Origin: Hydra vulgaris
Lineage: Eukaryota > Cnidaria > Hydrozoa > Anthoathecata > Hydridae
DNA: 64,000 bases
Direction: 5' to 3'
NCBI RefSeq assembly: GCF_038396675.1
Contig: NC_088921.1
Coordinates: forward strand, 20,172,001 to 20,236,000
The first letter of the stretch is position 1, and each line of letters opens with the position of its first letter. The notes beneath the pieces are model-generated. The model did not search any database. It was not told the origin of the DNA and saw only the letters and a program-made list of their open reading frames with translations. Positions 1-10,246 of this stretch are shown in pieces. The position numbers and the translations under genes are program-made.

Positions 1-1703
1 AATATATATATAGTCACAGATTCTAGAGTCTAGAATAGATCAATCAACAATTAAAAGTTCTAAGAATGTCACTACTGACTAAACTAGTCACTTAAGTTCA
101 CTGAATAAACTTAGTTTTACTTTTAAAAAAAAAACGATCTCATTGTCGATAATTGGTAGTCGGCCGACAATGGCAACATGTAGATTTGTGCTTAAAAATT
201 TTATATTGTTGACTAAACTGATTGTAATACAATTTTAAACTAACATAGAAAAACGAATTTGCTAGGTGTATGGTTAAAAATTAGATATGTACGGTCAATA
301 GAAAAATTTTATTTAAAAAAACAAAACTTACCTTATTTTAAAGGGAAAAAACACCAAAATGGCTACGGATAGACAAAAATAAAAATTTACTGATGCTTAG
401 AGATCCTTCTTGTTGGTAAAATGAAACAAACAATGTGACTGAAAGTGGCTGATCTATCAAACAATGCTTGAAGCACTGACGTGCCAAAAAAGCATTTTGT
501 AAAAACGGAACAGAAAATGGACGCAGATGTCGACGGTACTTCAGGATCCAATATAGCGGACTATGCGAGTCACTACCCTATATCGTTAAATTTTTGGCAC
601 CGAAAAAAATACTTTTTTTAAATTTTATTTTCTTGCGTAAAAAGTCGCTTTAACAAACTTTTAATTAAATTTTATTAAAAATTAAATCGTAAATCCTAAT
701 ATTAACAGTATATAAATATACATTTTTTTTCCTCAGTGGAATATGTTTTAAACTTTTTTAACATAACTTAAATTTTTAAATGTTTTAATTTATTATACGT
801 TAAGCGTAACAAAACTTTGAGGTGAAATGTTAATTTAAATTAACTGTTATTCGAACTTTCTTTAATAAATAAATAAATAAGAAAATTAATAAAATTAATA
901 AAATTAAAATAAAATTAAAATAAGTTTAATAATTAATATTAATAGATAAAATTAATAATAAAATTAAAATAAAATTAATAAAAAATTAATAAAACCCTGA
1001 TGAAAAACATGGACCCAAATAAAACAGGCCGAAAACGTCGAAATACGGGCAAAATAAGAATATATCTAAAATTTATCTTTACACAAACAAAAAAATCAAA
1101 GAACTTTATACAAAATTTGCCTCGGCTATTCCGTTCATAAATTAGACAAAATTGTCTAACTTACTTAACGAAGTGCACCAACAAGAAGGTAAACCATACG
1201 ACTTTGCACTCCATCAATGAGATGTTGTGTTGCCTAAGGTTAGCCCTCCATTTCTTGATTCTTTACTTTATTTGATAGGCTGTTCATGTAAAAGTAATAA
1301 TAATTATGAATATAACTTTTTTTTTTGTTATTTTAATTTTAATATTTATTATAATGTGCAGTTAAGCATTAAGTTAAAAATATTGATATATATTATAAAA
1401 ATATCTTTAAATTAAACATTTGGTATTTAATCTTTAAATTAAACAATTGGTACATATAAACATAGCAGATATGACTCATACCATTTATAAAGGTAAAAAC
1501 CACTGTACTCAAAGGCAGTAAAAACAAATAATTGGAACATAATTTAAAAAAGAAATAGGATAAATGCATTTTTTGTGGACAGGATTGTAAGATTGTGTAT
1601 TGTGTATTAAATAAATATCAAAATCCAAACTAAAAAGAATAAGATCACCTTTTTCAAAATCAATTAATAAAGAAATCGACAATACTTCGTTATCATACTT
1701 AAC
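1..1703. other. Unrecognised AT-rich DNA
   Basis: No gene or element is recognised. The stretch is homopolymer-rich and A/T-dominated. It has an imperfect palindrome at about 141-172 and a less AT-biased patch at about 380-590 that shows no convincing reading frame. The 62-residue frame at 1227-1415 is a composition artefact, rich in I, N and K with no domain. The patch could be a decayed transposon remnant. Confidence 0.5.
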
Positions 1704-1761
1704 AAGGTATGTGGTTAGTTTAGCGAACCACATACCTTTTAAGGTATGTGGTTCGCTAAAC
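1704..1761. repeat. Near-perfect palindrome at edge of duplication
   Basis: Arms 1718-1738 and 1741-1761 are 21-bp inverse complements separated by 2 bp. The box GTATGTGGTT recurs directly or inverted at about 1706, 1726, 1744, 1761, 2028 and 2041, so the palindrome is part of a small cluster of repeated boxes bordering the 297-bp duplication. It may be the terminus of a non-autonomous element, which is inference. Confidence 0.7.
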
Positions 1762-2322
1762 GAACCACATTTTTTTTATACCAAACAATTTTAAAAATAT
1801 TTTTTTGTTGTTGCTCAAATTTTCTGGTTGTGTCAACTAGTCTATTTATCTTTTTGGCTAAAGCTTTCTTGCAGCAAAACAGTTTAATATTGAAATCCAC
1901 ACAACATCTACAATATATTGCATGATAAGATGTATCTTTTAATATCAAATACCAATCATAAATACTTTTATTAATCATTTTATCTAAATATATATAGATT
2001 TTCCAGTTATCATTTAGAACAAATACAGTATGTGGTTAAGGTATGTGGTTCGCTAAACGAACCACATTTTTTTTATACCAAAAAATTTTAATAATAACTT
2101 TTTGTTGTTGCTCTAAATTTCTGGTTGTGTCAACTAGTCTATTTATCTTTTTGGTTAAAGCTTTCTTGCAGCAAAACAGTTTAATATTGAAATCCATACA
2201 ACATCTACAATATATTGCATGATAAGATGTATCTTTTAATACCAAATACCAATCATAAATACTTTTATTAATCATTTTATCTAAATATATATAGATTTTC
2301 CAGTTATCATTTAGAACAAATA
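1741..2322. repeat. 297-bp tandem duplication (two copies)
   Basis: Copy 1 (1741-2037) and copy 2 (2038-2322) are collinear and highly similar, with a period of 297 bp. Both preserve a minus-strand reading frame (1739-1978 and 2036-2350) encoding the same peptide of about 75 residues with a CRCC motif and a CCKKAL motif. The peptide is not recognised as a known family. Copy 2 is cut by the Tc1-like insertion at a TA dinucleotide. Differences between copies include conservative codon changes, so the frame may once have been an exon of a gene or transposon. It may also be chance, since few substitutions separate the copies. Confidence 0.75.
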
Positions 2323-2738
2323 CAGTTCCTGGCCACAATATTATGATCACCTCAGTTTTTCTACATATTTTGTTTTCAAAGTTATTTTAAAGTAATTTTA
2401 AGGTGAGTATATTATTATTACTAACTTATTATACAATACTGACATCTGTCGAATAAAATTGAAAAGAAAATTTCTTTATGATCATGACCAATGTGAAGTT
2501 TTGTCAATTTAATTTTTGTCAATTTAAAAAAAAAACGTGGTTGATCTGTCACATGCATTTTTTTTATATTTTAGCAGTTTTTTTTTTGAGTGAAAGGTGT
2601 TTTATTTTTTTTAATACATTTTATTTATTTTTAATTTATTTTAAGTTAATATAAATAGCAAGAATTAATTTATAGTACCATTTTATTAACATTTTTAGTG
2701 TAATAGGTTGTAATTGAAAACTTCAGTATAAAATAATC

Positions 2739-3818
2739 ATAGGTAAGGGTAAGGACATAAGTCCAAGCAAAATTTCAGAAGTAAAATCACTTTTACAACA
2801 TTCAGAGCGTTCGCAACAGGAAATTGCTAAAATGTGTAAAGTTTCGCAGCGTTTTGTCAATAAAATCAAACACAAAATGGAAAACGACATCACTTTTTCT
2901 TCAAAAAAGAAAGGGTCAAAACGTAAAACCACTCCCAGGACAGACAGAAATATAAGAGATATTTTTCTGGATAATATTTAAAAAATCACCCTTCTTGCTG
3001 TCAAAACTTGTTCAAGAATCTGGAATACAAGTGGTTTAAAATCACACAAACCGGCTAAAAAACCAAGGCTAACTCCAGCAATGATAAAAAAGAGATTGCA
3101 TTGGGCAAAAAATTATAAGTATATGTATATTGGAGATTGAGAACGTGTAAGTTTATCAATTTTGATTGAAATATTGTTAAAAAAGTGTTTAAATGTTGAC
3201 ATAAATTTAATTACAACCACACTATGATAATTTTTCAGGTGTGTTTTTCAGACGAATCTGCTTTTGAGATCTTGTTAGACAAAGCCAACTTCGTCCGAAG
3301 AAGACCAAACGAAAAATATCATCCAGATTGCATTATACAAACTATTAAACATCCAACTAAAGTTATGGTGTGGTCAGTCATCAGTGGTAAAGGCACAGGA
3401 AGGCTATATATTGTCAATGGGATGATGAAGCAAATACAGTATCAAGAGGTTATGGAGAGCCAACCTATCCCCCAAATACAAGAATGGTTTTCAAATAACA
3501 ATACATTTAAGTTTATGCATAATAGTGCTCCATGCCATAAAGCTAAAAGGATCACAAACTTTCTTAAAGAAAAAATATCCCCGTTTTCGATTGGCCATGG
3601 AACTCTCCTGACTTGAATCGGATTGAGAATTTGTGGAACATTCTCAATAAGGAAATCTCTTTCGAGTTTTTAACAAACAAAAGGGATTTGATTGAAAAAT
3701 TACTTTATCATTGGCACCACAACGAAAAAATTAGGACAGCAGCAAATACTGTATTAAAAGTATGTCAGACCGAATAGCTAAAGTCATTTTATTGAAAGGA
3801 GGAATGACAAAATATTAA
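2739..3818 (+). pseudogene. Tc1-like transposase, intron-containing, inactivated
   Basis: DDE transposase relic. The N-terminal helix-turn-helix region (QQEIAKMCKVSQRFVNKIK) is readable from 2739, where the expected ATG is ATA. The frame carries an in-frame TAA at 2979 and a TGA at 3138, where tryptophan is expected. A GT-AG segment at 3147-3238 (92 bp) interrupts the frame exactly before VCFSDES, and its removal joins ERV to CFSDES in frame, so it is most simply an intron. The first catalytic Asp is in FSDES. The second is Asn (MHNSAPCH where HDSAPCH is usual). The NRIENLW motif with the third acidic residue follows a frameshift near 3590. A further frameshift near 3760 precedes the C-terminal SMSDRIAKV segment, which ends at a TAA. 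The protein is inactive. Confidence 0.88.
3147..3238 (+). other. Probable intron in Tc1-like transposase
   Basis: The segment starts GTAAGT and ends TTTTTCAG. Excision restores the usual Tc1 reading across the first catalytic motif. It contains stops in all frames, so it cannot be read through as protein. Introns are uncommon in Tc1-like elements. The alternative is a small insertion that fortuitously has splice signals. Confidence 0.7.
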
Positions 3819-4195
3819 TATTTTTTTATGACTTGCTATCAAAAAGAGTAATTGCTTGTTAAAATGTTTGTATAATGATTTTAAAATATTGTTTTATTGT
3901 TAAGGAAACACGTTTTATCAATAAAATATAACTAATATTGCAATTGTACTTTTTTATACTTTTTACAAACCCTTGAAGTTAAAAATACACAAAAATTGTA
4001 GGTGATCATAATATTGTGGCCAGGGACTGTATTTATAAAAATTTATAATATAATAATAAAATAAGTAAAAGATTTAAAAGAATAATATAATATAAAATAA
4101 GTAAAAGACTTTTAAATTAATTTAAATTTGTTAAATATTTTATTAATGACTAAATGATTACTTTCAATTTATATATTTATATACTTTAAAATTAT

Positions 4196-4196
4196 A

Positions 4197-4273
<77 letters not shown>
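4196..4273. repeat. (TA)n-(GA)n compound microsatellite
   Basis: About 24 TA units run directly into about 15 GA units. The junction with the following hairpin region is abrupt. Confidence 0.95.
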
Positions 4274-4275
<2 letters not shown>

Positions 4276-4310
4276 GAAACCAGCCTTTTTTTGGTCTTTA
4301 GGAAATGGAG

Positions 4311-4372
4311 CGCTCAGATGTTGAGGTACCTATTTTCAATAACTTTAAAATAGGCACTTCAACATCTGAGCG
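4311..4372. repeat. 26-bp-arm inverted repeat (hairpin)
   Basis: Arms 4311-4336 and 4347-4372 are complementary with one mismatch, and the loop is 10 bp. The arms contain GCTCAGATGTTGAGGT. The hairpin lies just downstream of the TA/GA microsatellite. No coding potential is seen. Confidence 0.85.
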
Positions 4373-4373
4373 T

Positions 4374-6120
4374 GTAATATCGATAATCAATAAAACGCGG
4401 CTAAAGAAAAAAGATCTGAGGTTTTATGCCGACAAAATAGTTTGAGATGTATGTTTGTTCATCGTTCAACCGATGACTTAAAATACAATAACTTTTTATT
4501 TGTTTATGACAAAAAGTAGAACCACAGCTTAACAACAGTACCAAAAATATTTTTTGATATTTTTATTTTTAGAGATAATTTGATTCAAAAGTTAAGGTCA
4601 TCATATAAACCAAATATTTATATATACAAAATCAATTATAGCATTATTTTACCCTAATAGTGTGTATATTTTTTAATAGTAAGCGTTGATTACGCAAAAA
4701 AAATGCCTCCCACCAAAAAGTTTACTTTAAAAAAAAAAATTTATTTAGCACTTCGTCTCGTTGGTTTGACAAGGTTCTAACTGATATTTTTTATATTAGA
4801 AGAATTTAGAAAAAATCTTTTAACTTTTTTTTAATGTTTAATTAAAATTATTTATATTATTAATTTTTTATTTGTCTATGTACTCTTTTTTTGGTTGATG
4901 TATAAAAATACGTAAGTAAACAAAAAACTATTATATAAATATTTATCTTTATCTTTAGACGATTTATTGCTATTCTCCAACGCGACGACTTGTCAATTTT
5001 CAAAACCAAACTCGTCAATTTTCAGGATGGAAATTTAGTTTTTAAAATTAGTTTATTGTTCTAGAAATCTAAAGAGGGGGAAATTTAAAAACCTCCACTT
5101 AAAAAACAAAAATATAGCCCAATTAAACTACAAAAAAAAAAAAAAAAGGACCAAACTTATTCATATAATAAAAAAATAGTTGCAGAAACTATTTGTATGT
5201 GGGGACGAAAGAAATATCTTGATTTACTTGTAGTTAAACAAAACCGAAACATTTAAATTGAATAACTTTATCAATTCTGAAGCAAAACGTCGTCCCAAAA
5301 CAAATTATCGTAGAACATTCTTTTCTAAAAAAAAATGACATCTATATATACTATTAATTTTCATGGGTGGATTTTTATTCTTCGACGCCAACATAAAATC
5401 ATTTCGTCCGTAATTTGTACAAAGTTTAAAATGTCACGTGATAAAACTCCCTACTTTAAAATGAAGTTGTGTATTTCGAATAAAAATTCCGAAAATGCAG
5501 AAATATGATATTGAACCTCTGTTTATAAACTAATTATAAATTTCAAAACTTTAGGTGTTACAAAAAATGGGTTGAAAAAAATCTTCTGTTGATCAACCGT
5601 TGATCGTTGATTTTTTTGTATCATATATTTTTCCTTCTAACAATCTCTGGTTTTATATCTTATAATCTTTGTTATAATCTTTGGTCTAATAATCTTTGCT
5701 ATCAAAAACATTTTTACTTAAGGATCCCTATAGTAATGACCATGAATCTCATTCAGTTCATGAGGGCAGAGAGGAACCAAGGAGCACATCTCCTCATCGA
5801 TGACAAGCTGTGTTTGATTGGACAGCTGCTGGGAGATCTTATACGAATTAGGGGTTCTTAGTTGTAAATTTTCCGAGAGGCTGTAGCTGTGGCTGGACCG
5901 CTAGGATTCGAAACTGAACTCGCTACTAAAAGAAAGTGTAAACTAAAATTTACCTTTTTCGAAGATTTTGTTGATTGACTTTTTTTGTTTAATAAATTTA
6001 AAAATGATACTTTTCTCAATCCAGAGAATTAATAGTAACGCAGAAATACAATGAAATATCAGAAATAGATGATTGCTGCGTTCACAAAACTATGAAATTT
6101 CCTAATTTTTTGGTTTGAAA
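4374..6120. other. AT-rich DNA with one coding-like patch
   Basis: No gene is recognised. The stretch 5740-5870 is less AT-biased and reads as a short frame of about 43 residues ending at 5861 (ORF start 5607), with no known domain. It could be an exon or TE relic. The rest is A/T homopolymer-rich. Confidence 0.45.
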
Positions 6121-6184
6121 TAGGGTGTTTTTGACCCGGGCGCTATTGGCGCTCTCAAAGGCTCTGCTGTAGATCATTCAGTCC
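6121..6184 (+). pseudogene. Non-LTR reverse transcriptase relic, copy 1, 5' piece
   Basis: The last codons before the hAT insertion read SAVDHSV, the reverse-transcriptase motif region A (usual form AFDTVDHS). The frame resumes at 9343 after the hAT element and one copy of the target duplication are removed. Very short; its identity rests on that junction. Confidence 0.7.
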
Positions 6185-9100
6185 CAGTGGCGGATCTATA
6201 TATGGGCTAATAGGGCTAAAGCCCGGGGCCCCGACCAGTAAGGGGCCCGTATGAAAAGAGAAATTTTACATATTATCGTGAATATTCATTTATCAAATGT
6301 AAAAGTGGTTAAATAATTAATTATTTCAAACATAAGTAAGTGTATGTGAAAATTCAAGCGAACGAAAACTAAATTTTTAGAATAGAGAATAAAAATTGTA
6401 TTGGCATTGTTATCGCTACGATGATGTTCAAATGCTTTTGTATTGAAAAATTGTTAAGTGTCTTTGCTAGCTTTTGTAAAAATAGTGCACCTGCGACTCA
6501 GCTTTGAATGATTAAGTTTATTTTTGTGCAAATTCCACTGATTATTTTTCATTCGCTCGGTATTAAAATTATAACATATTAAATAAAATTTATATAAATT
6601 TTATTTCTATATAGGTTTAACGATGACGGGTCGTAAATATAAAAGTGGGTGTCAATAAAGAAAATTAGCAGAACAGAAGCAAGACGCAATAAAAAAATGT
6701 AAAACATTAACCAACTTCTTTTCAATCCAAATCCAGATCGACGAAACATCTTCAGCTCAAATTAAAGATAAAAATAATGATCAAAATGTTTCAATATTTG
6801 AATCATCAGAAATTCAAACATCCCCATACATCGTTGAACTGCCCTCCGAAGATAATTTTTGTGATTTAGGCACATGACCGGATATATTAAATAGCGATTT
6901 CATTAATTTTTATTTAACCAAAGATACGACATATTTTCAAAATAAGGGTTTCCATAAACGTGATTATGCAGCTTCGTGCAGAATTTCAAAAACACAAAAT
7001 CGATATTTTTCCGAAGAACTATTTAAAAAACGGCTTAAAAATGCAAAGCCAGTGTCAAGAAATTGAATATGTTATTCGAAAAGCACAGGAAACATATATT
7101 GTTTAATGTGCAAATTATTTTCTATAAACGTACAAGCATTTTCCAAAGGGTTCTCTGATTGGAAGCATGGAGAGGAATATGTCATACTCCACGAAAATTC
7201 TACGCCGCACAAGAACGCCGTTATAAATCGGACAACGCGAAAAGAAAGGAAAAATACAATCGATAAACAATTAATGCAAGAATTAGAGCAGGAATCAGAT
7301 AAATTTTATAAAATTTTAAAGCGTGTTGTTGCTGTTGTTAAGTTTTTGAGTGAACGAGGTTTAGCATTTCGTGGTCACAATGAAACATTTAGTGTTCCAA
7401 ATAATGGCAATTTTATGGGCTGTTTGGAATTGATTGCTGAATTCGATCCGTTTCTTAAAGAGCACATACAGAAATGTTCAGGAAAAAAACACTCTGTTTC
7501 TTACCTAACCAAAACTGTGTATGAAGAAATTATTACATTAATGGCGAAAAAAGTAACAAAAACAATTATAGAGGAAGTCAATTCGACAAAATATTATTCG
7601 ATTGTTGTTGATTCAACCCCGGATGTGGCGCATGTTGATCAACTCGCTATTATACTAAGATATTGCTATCAAGGTGATGTATTCGAGAGATTTTTAACAA
7701 TTACCCCAATCACTTCACATACTGAAAAATCTCTACTAATTGTAGTCAAAACAATATTAGATACAAATAATTTGTCCATCAAAAATTGTCGCGGCCAATC
7801 ATACGACAATGTCGCCAACATGTCAGGCCAATATAACGGCTTAAGGGCACTACTGCAGAGAGAAAATCAGTTGGCAGTATATACACCGTGTGCAGCACAT
7901 AGTTTAAATTTGATAGGGATAGAAGCCGCAAAAGTTGTGCATGAAGTTGTAATATTTTTCGGTACAATTCAGCAATTATTTGTGTTTTTTTCAAGTTCTA
8001 CTAAAAAATGGAATGCAATTACCGACGCTTTAAAATTAAATGAGAAAACGCACACCCTAAAAAATTTAGGCAAAACCAGATGGTCAGCCATTATGAAGCT
8101 GTTAAAGCTTTAAAAAATAACTATGAAGAAATTTTAACGGTTTTAAAATCAATTGCAAACAATGACCAAGAAAAAATGGACCAAAGAGAAGAAGCGAAGA
8201 CATTATTTTCAAAAATGACTTCATTGGAAAATGGAATTTTGGTTAGTTTTTGGGAACAAATTCTGGAAAGAATTAATAAAGTAAATAAAAAATTACAGAC
8301 AGCGGGACTAGATTCGTTAGACGATTCCGCTCTTTTTTCATCACTTGAAGGACTCATTAAAGAAAAAAGAAACAATATCGACACCGAATTGACCCAATAC
8401 GAGATATTAGCAAAAACTTTGACTAATTACCTTAGTTCGGAATATAAAGATAAAAGAAAAAGAATACTAAGATACTCAGACGGTACAACAGGGTGTGGGA
8501 GCAACTTAACAGTGAAAAACAAATTTAAAATTGAAATCTTAAATGTCGTTTTGGACAAATTTCAAAATGAATTTCAAAAAAGAAAAAAAATATACAAGGA
8601 AAATTCTGAGAATTTTAAATTCTTATTTGATATTGGAAACAAGAAAATAAAAATAATAGATGAATCCAGTATGCAGAACGCATGTAAGTTTTATAAAGAG
8701 GATATTGAAGATTTTGCCACGCTGAAAAACGAATGCATTCATTTAAAAAAATATATTAACATAATTGTAGTTAACGAGCAAAGCCAAATTAATTGTGCTG
8801 AAATTTTAAAAATAATTTATGACAAACACCTTTTCGATACTTTTCCGAATTTGTACACAGTAATGAAAATTTTCCTTACAATGCCTATAACCAATTGTGA
8901 AGCAGAAAGATCATTTTCCAGAATGAGCTATATTAAAAATAAGCAAAGAAATACAATGAGTGATGACAGATTGGCTGATTTAATGCTTCTATCCATAGAA
9001 CATAAAATTACAAAGTCATTAAACTACGATGAGGTTATAAAGGAATATGCCCTAATAAAGGTTCGAAAACTGCGTCATTAAAAATCTTAAAATTAAATAA

Positions 9101-9334
9101 CTTGTTTTTGTTATGAATTTATTATGCTTAAATATTTACGATATTTGCGATTGTTAGTGAATAGGAATAATAACAATAAAAACAATTAATCTTTAATATT
9201 GTCTTTCATTTTATTTAAATAATGAACCGAAAATCAATTAATCGCATAACCGATTAAAAATCTTTATTCGTGTAGGGCTAGGGCCCCTTGCTATTTTTAA
9301 GCCCTGGGCCCCCAAAAAGCTAGATCCGCCACTG
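6185..9334 (+). mobile_element. Complete hAT transposon (copy 1), 3150 bp
   Basis: Terminal inverted repeats CAGTGGCGGATCTA (6185-6198) and the exact complement (9321-9334), followed inward by the related GGGCCCC-rich subtermini. The 8-bp target duplication TTCAGTCC is perfect (6177-6184 and 9335-9342), diagnostic of hAT. Insertion was into a non-LTR reverse transcriptase gene. Removing the element and one duplication copy restores that frame. The single transposase gene is damaged. Confidence 0.95.
6623..9081 (+). pseudogene. hAT transposase (ZMYM1-like/DUF4371 type), inactivated
   Basis: The frame opens at ATG 6623 (MTGRKYKSG, the usual start of this subfamily). It is continuous to 8113 except for three in-frame stops: TAA 6656, TGA 6875 and TGA 7064. 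A TTF-type zinc-finger region (ICYSKS, then CLMCKLF, then HENSTPHK) is followed by the DUF4371 catalytic region (VVDSTPDVAHVDQ, GQSYDNVANMSG, CAAHSLNL). Near 8090 a one-base loss shifts the frame. The frame 8080-9081 carries the rest, ending in the hAT dimerisation domain (NCEAERSFSRMSYIK). Reconstructed length of about 800 residues suits an autonomous hAT. Few lesions and identical TIRs and target duplication suggest a fairly recent insertion. Confidence 0.92.
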
Positions 9335-9905
9335 TTCAGTCCTACTTAAAAAGATGAAAAAATATGGAATAAATAGTGTAGCCTTACACTGGTTCAAAAG
9401 TTTCTGCTAAACAGACAACAATACGTAATTGCTCAAGAAAAAAATTACTCAATATAAAAAAAACATTGTTATACTTTACAAAGCTGGTTCTTTATTATCT
9501 CAAAAAATTTAAAGCTTCTTTATTTCAAAGCTTTTATACAAAGCTTTTATACGCTAATATTGCGAATATGGGTGAATTCTCGTAAATCCAAATTCGTCAC
9601 ACTTTATTGAAATCAAAGCATGCTGCAACAATAGTTTATAATAAAGATAAATTTTCACATGCTGAGCCACTTTTAAAACACTTAAAAGCATTAAATATTT
9701 CAAAATTTGATGTTTATGCTAAAATTAAAAATTGGACTTCTCTTATTGCATTTCTTAAAAAAAATCTTTCATAATAGCTAAAAAAGATATTGCACAAGAT
9801 GAGAAAAAATCTTTAAATTGCCATTTAAAAAAGCAAATCATTCTCGCTTCTCTATCTTGTATCGTGTTTTTTATGTGTACAACAAAGTAATATACAAAAA
9901 TGTAA
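9335..9905 (+). pseudogene. Non-LTR reverse transcriptase relic, copy 1, 3' piece
   Basis: The frame from 9343 reads LLKKMKKYGINSVALHWFKS, the RT segment between motifs A and B, then decays with stops. A later part (about 9560-9760) aligns with copy 2 at 31715-31925: both encode KHAA- and SHAQPLLK/LKALN-like segments. This is a CR1/jockey-like non-LTR element, 5'-truncated or deleted, with most of the palm domain missing. Confidence 0.8.
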
Positions 9906-10246
9906 AATTTACAAAAAGCAAATAATCAGAATTCTCCTAAAACATTATTTAAAAACCTCATCTTACACAGATATTTTTTATGCGTATTTAGTAATAAAAA
10001 AAATTAATAACATAAAACGAATGAAAACTATAAAACCTTAAATAACAGTTATAAATGCAAAAAAAGTAGAACAGATTGGAAAATTCCGCCTACAATAACC
10101 AAGTTTATTTTTCCGTGAATTTTATTTCCAATTTAGTAAATCATGTACTAAAATATTAATCCAAATAAAATATTTGTTTAAGATTAGCAAACTTTTTGAA
10201 TTCTTTTTTTTTTTTTGGATTTTTTTTATCTTTATGCTATCTAAAG
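9906..10246. other. AT-rich spacer
   Basis: No feature is recognised. It is probably the decayed 3' flank of the reverse transcriptase relic. Confidence 0.4.

Larger units (their letters stand above)
2323..4029 (+). mobile_element. Complete Tc1-like transposon (copy A), 1707 bp
   Basis: Terminal inverted repeats begin CAGTTCCTGGCCACAATATT at 2323 and end with the complement at 4029. They match over about 30 bp and differ at one early position. Both ends abut a TA target duplication (2321-2322 and 4030-4031), the hallmark of IS630-Tc1-mariner insertion. The element inserted into the second copy of the 297-bp duplication, so it is younger than that duplication. It carries one transposase pseudogene on the + strand. 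With matching ends but a damaged protein it could at most be mobilised by another copy. Confidence 0.93.

Noticed and set aside
5607-5861. 84-residue frame as a gene
   Set aside because: Only the last 40 residues look non-random, with no family match and no flanking gene structure.
7779-8384. Minus-strand frames inside hAT copy 1
   Set aside because: Shadows of the + strand transposase.
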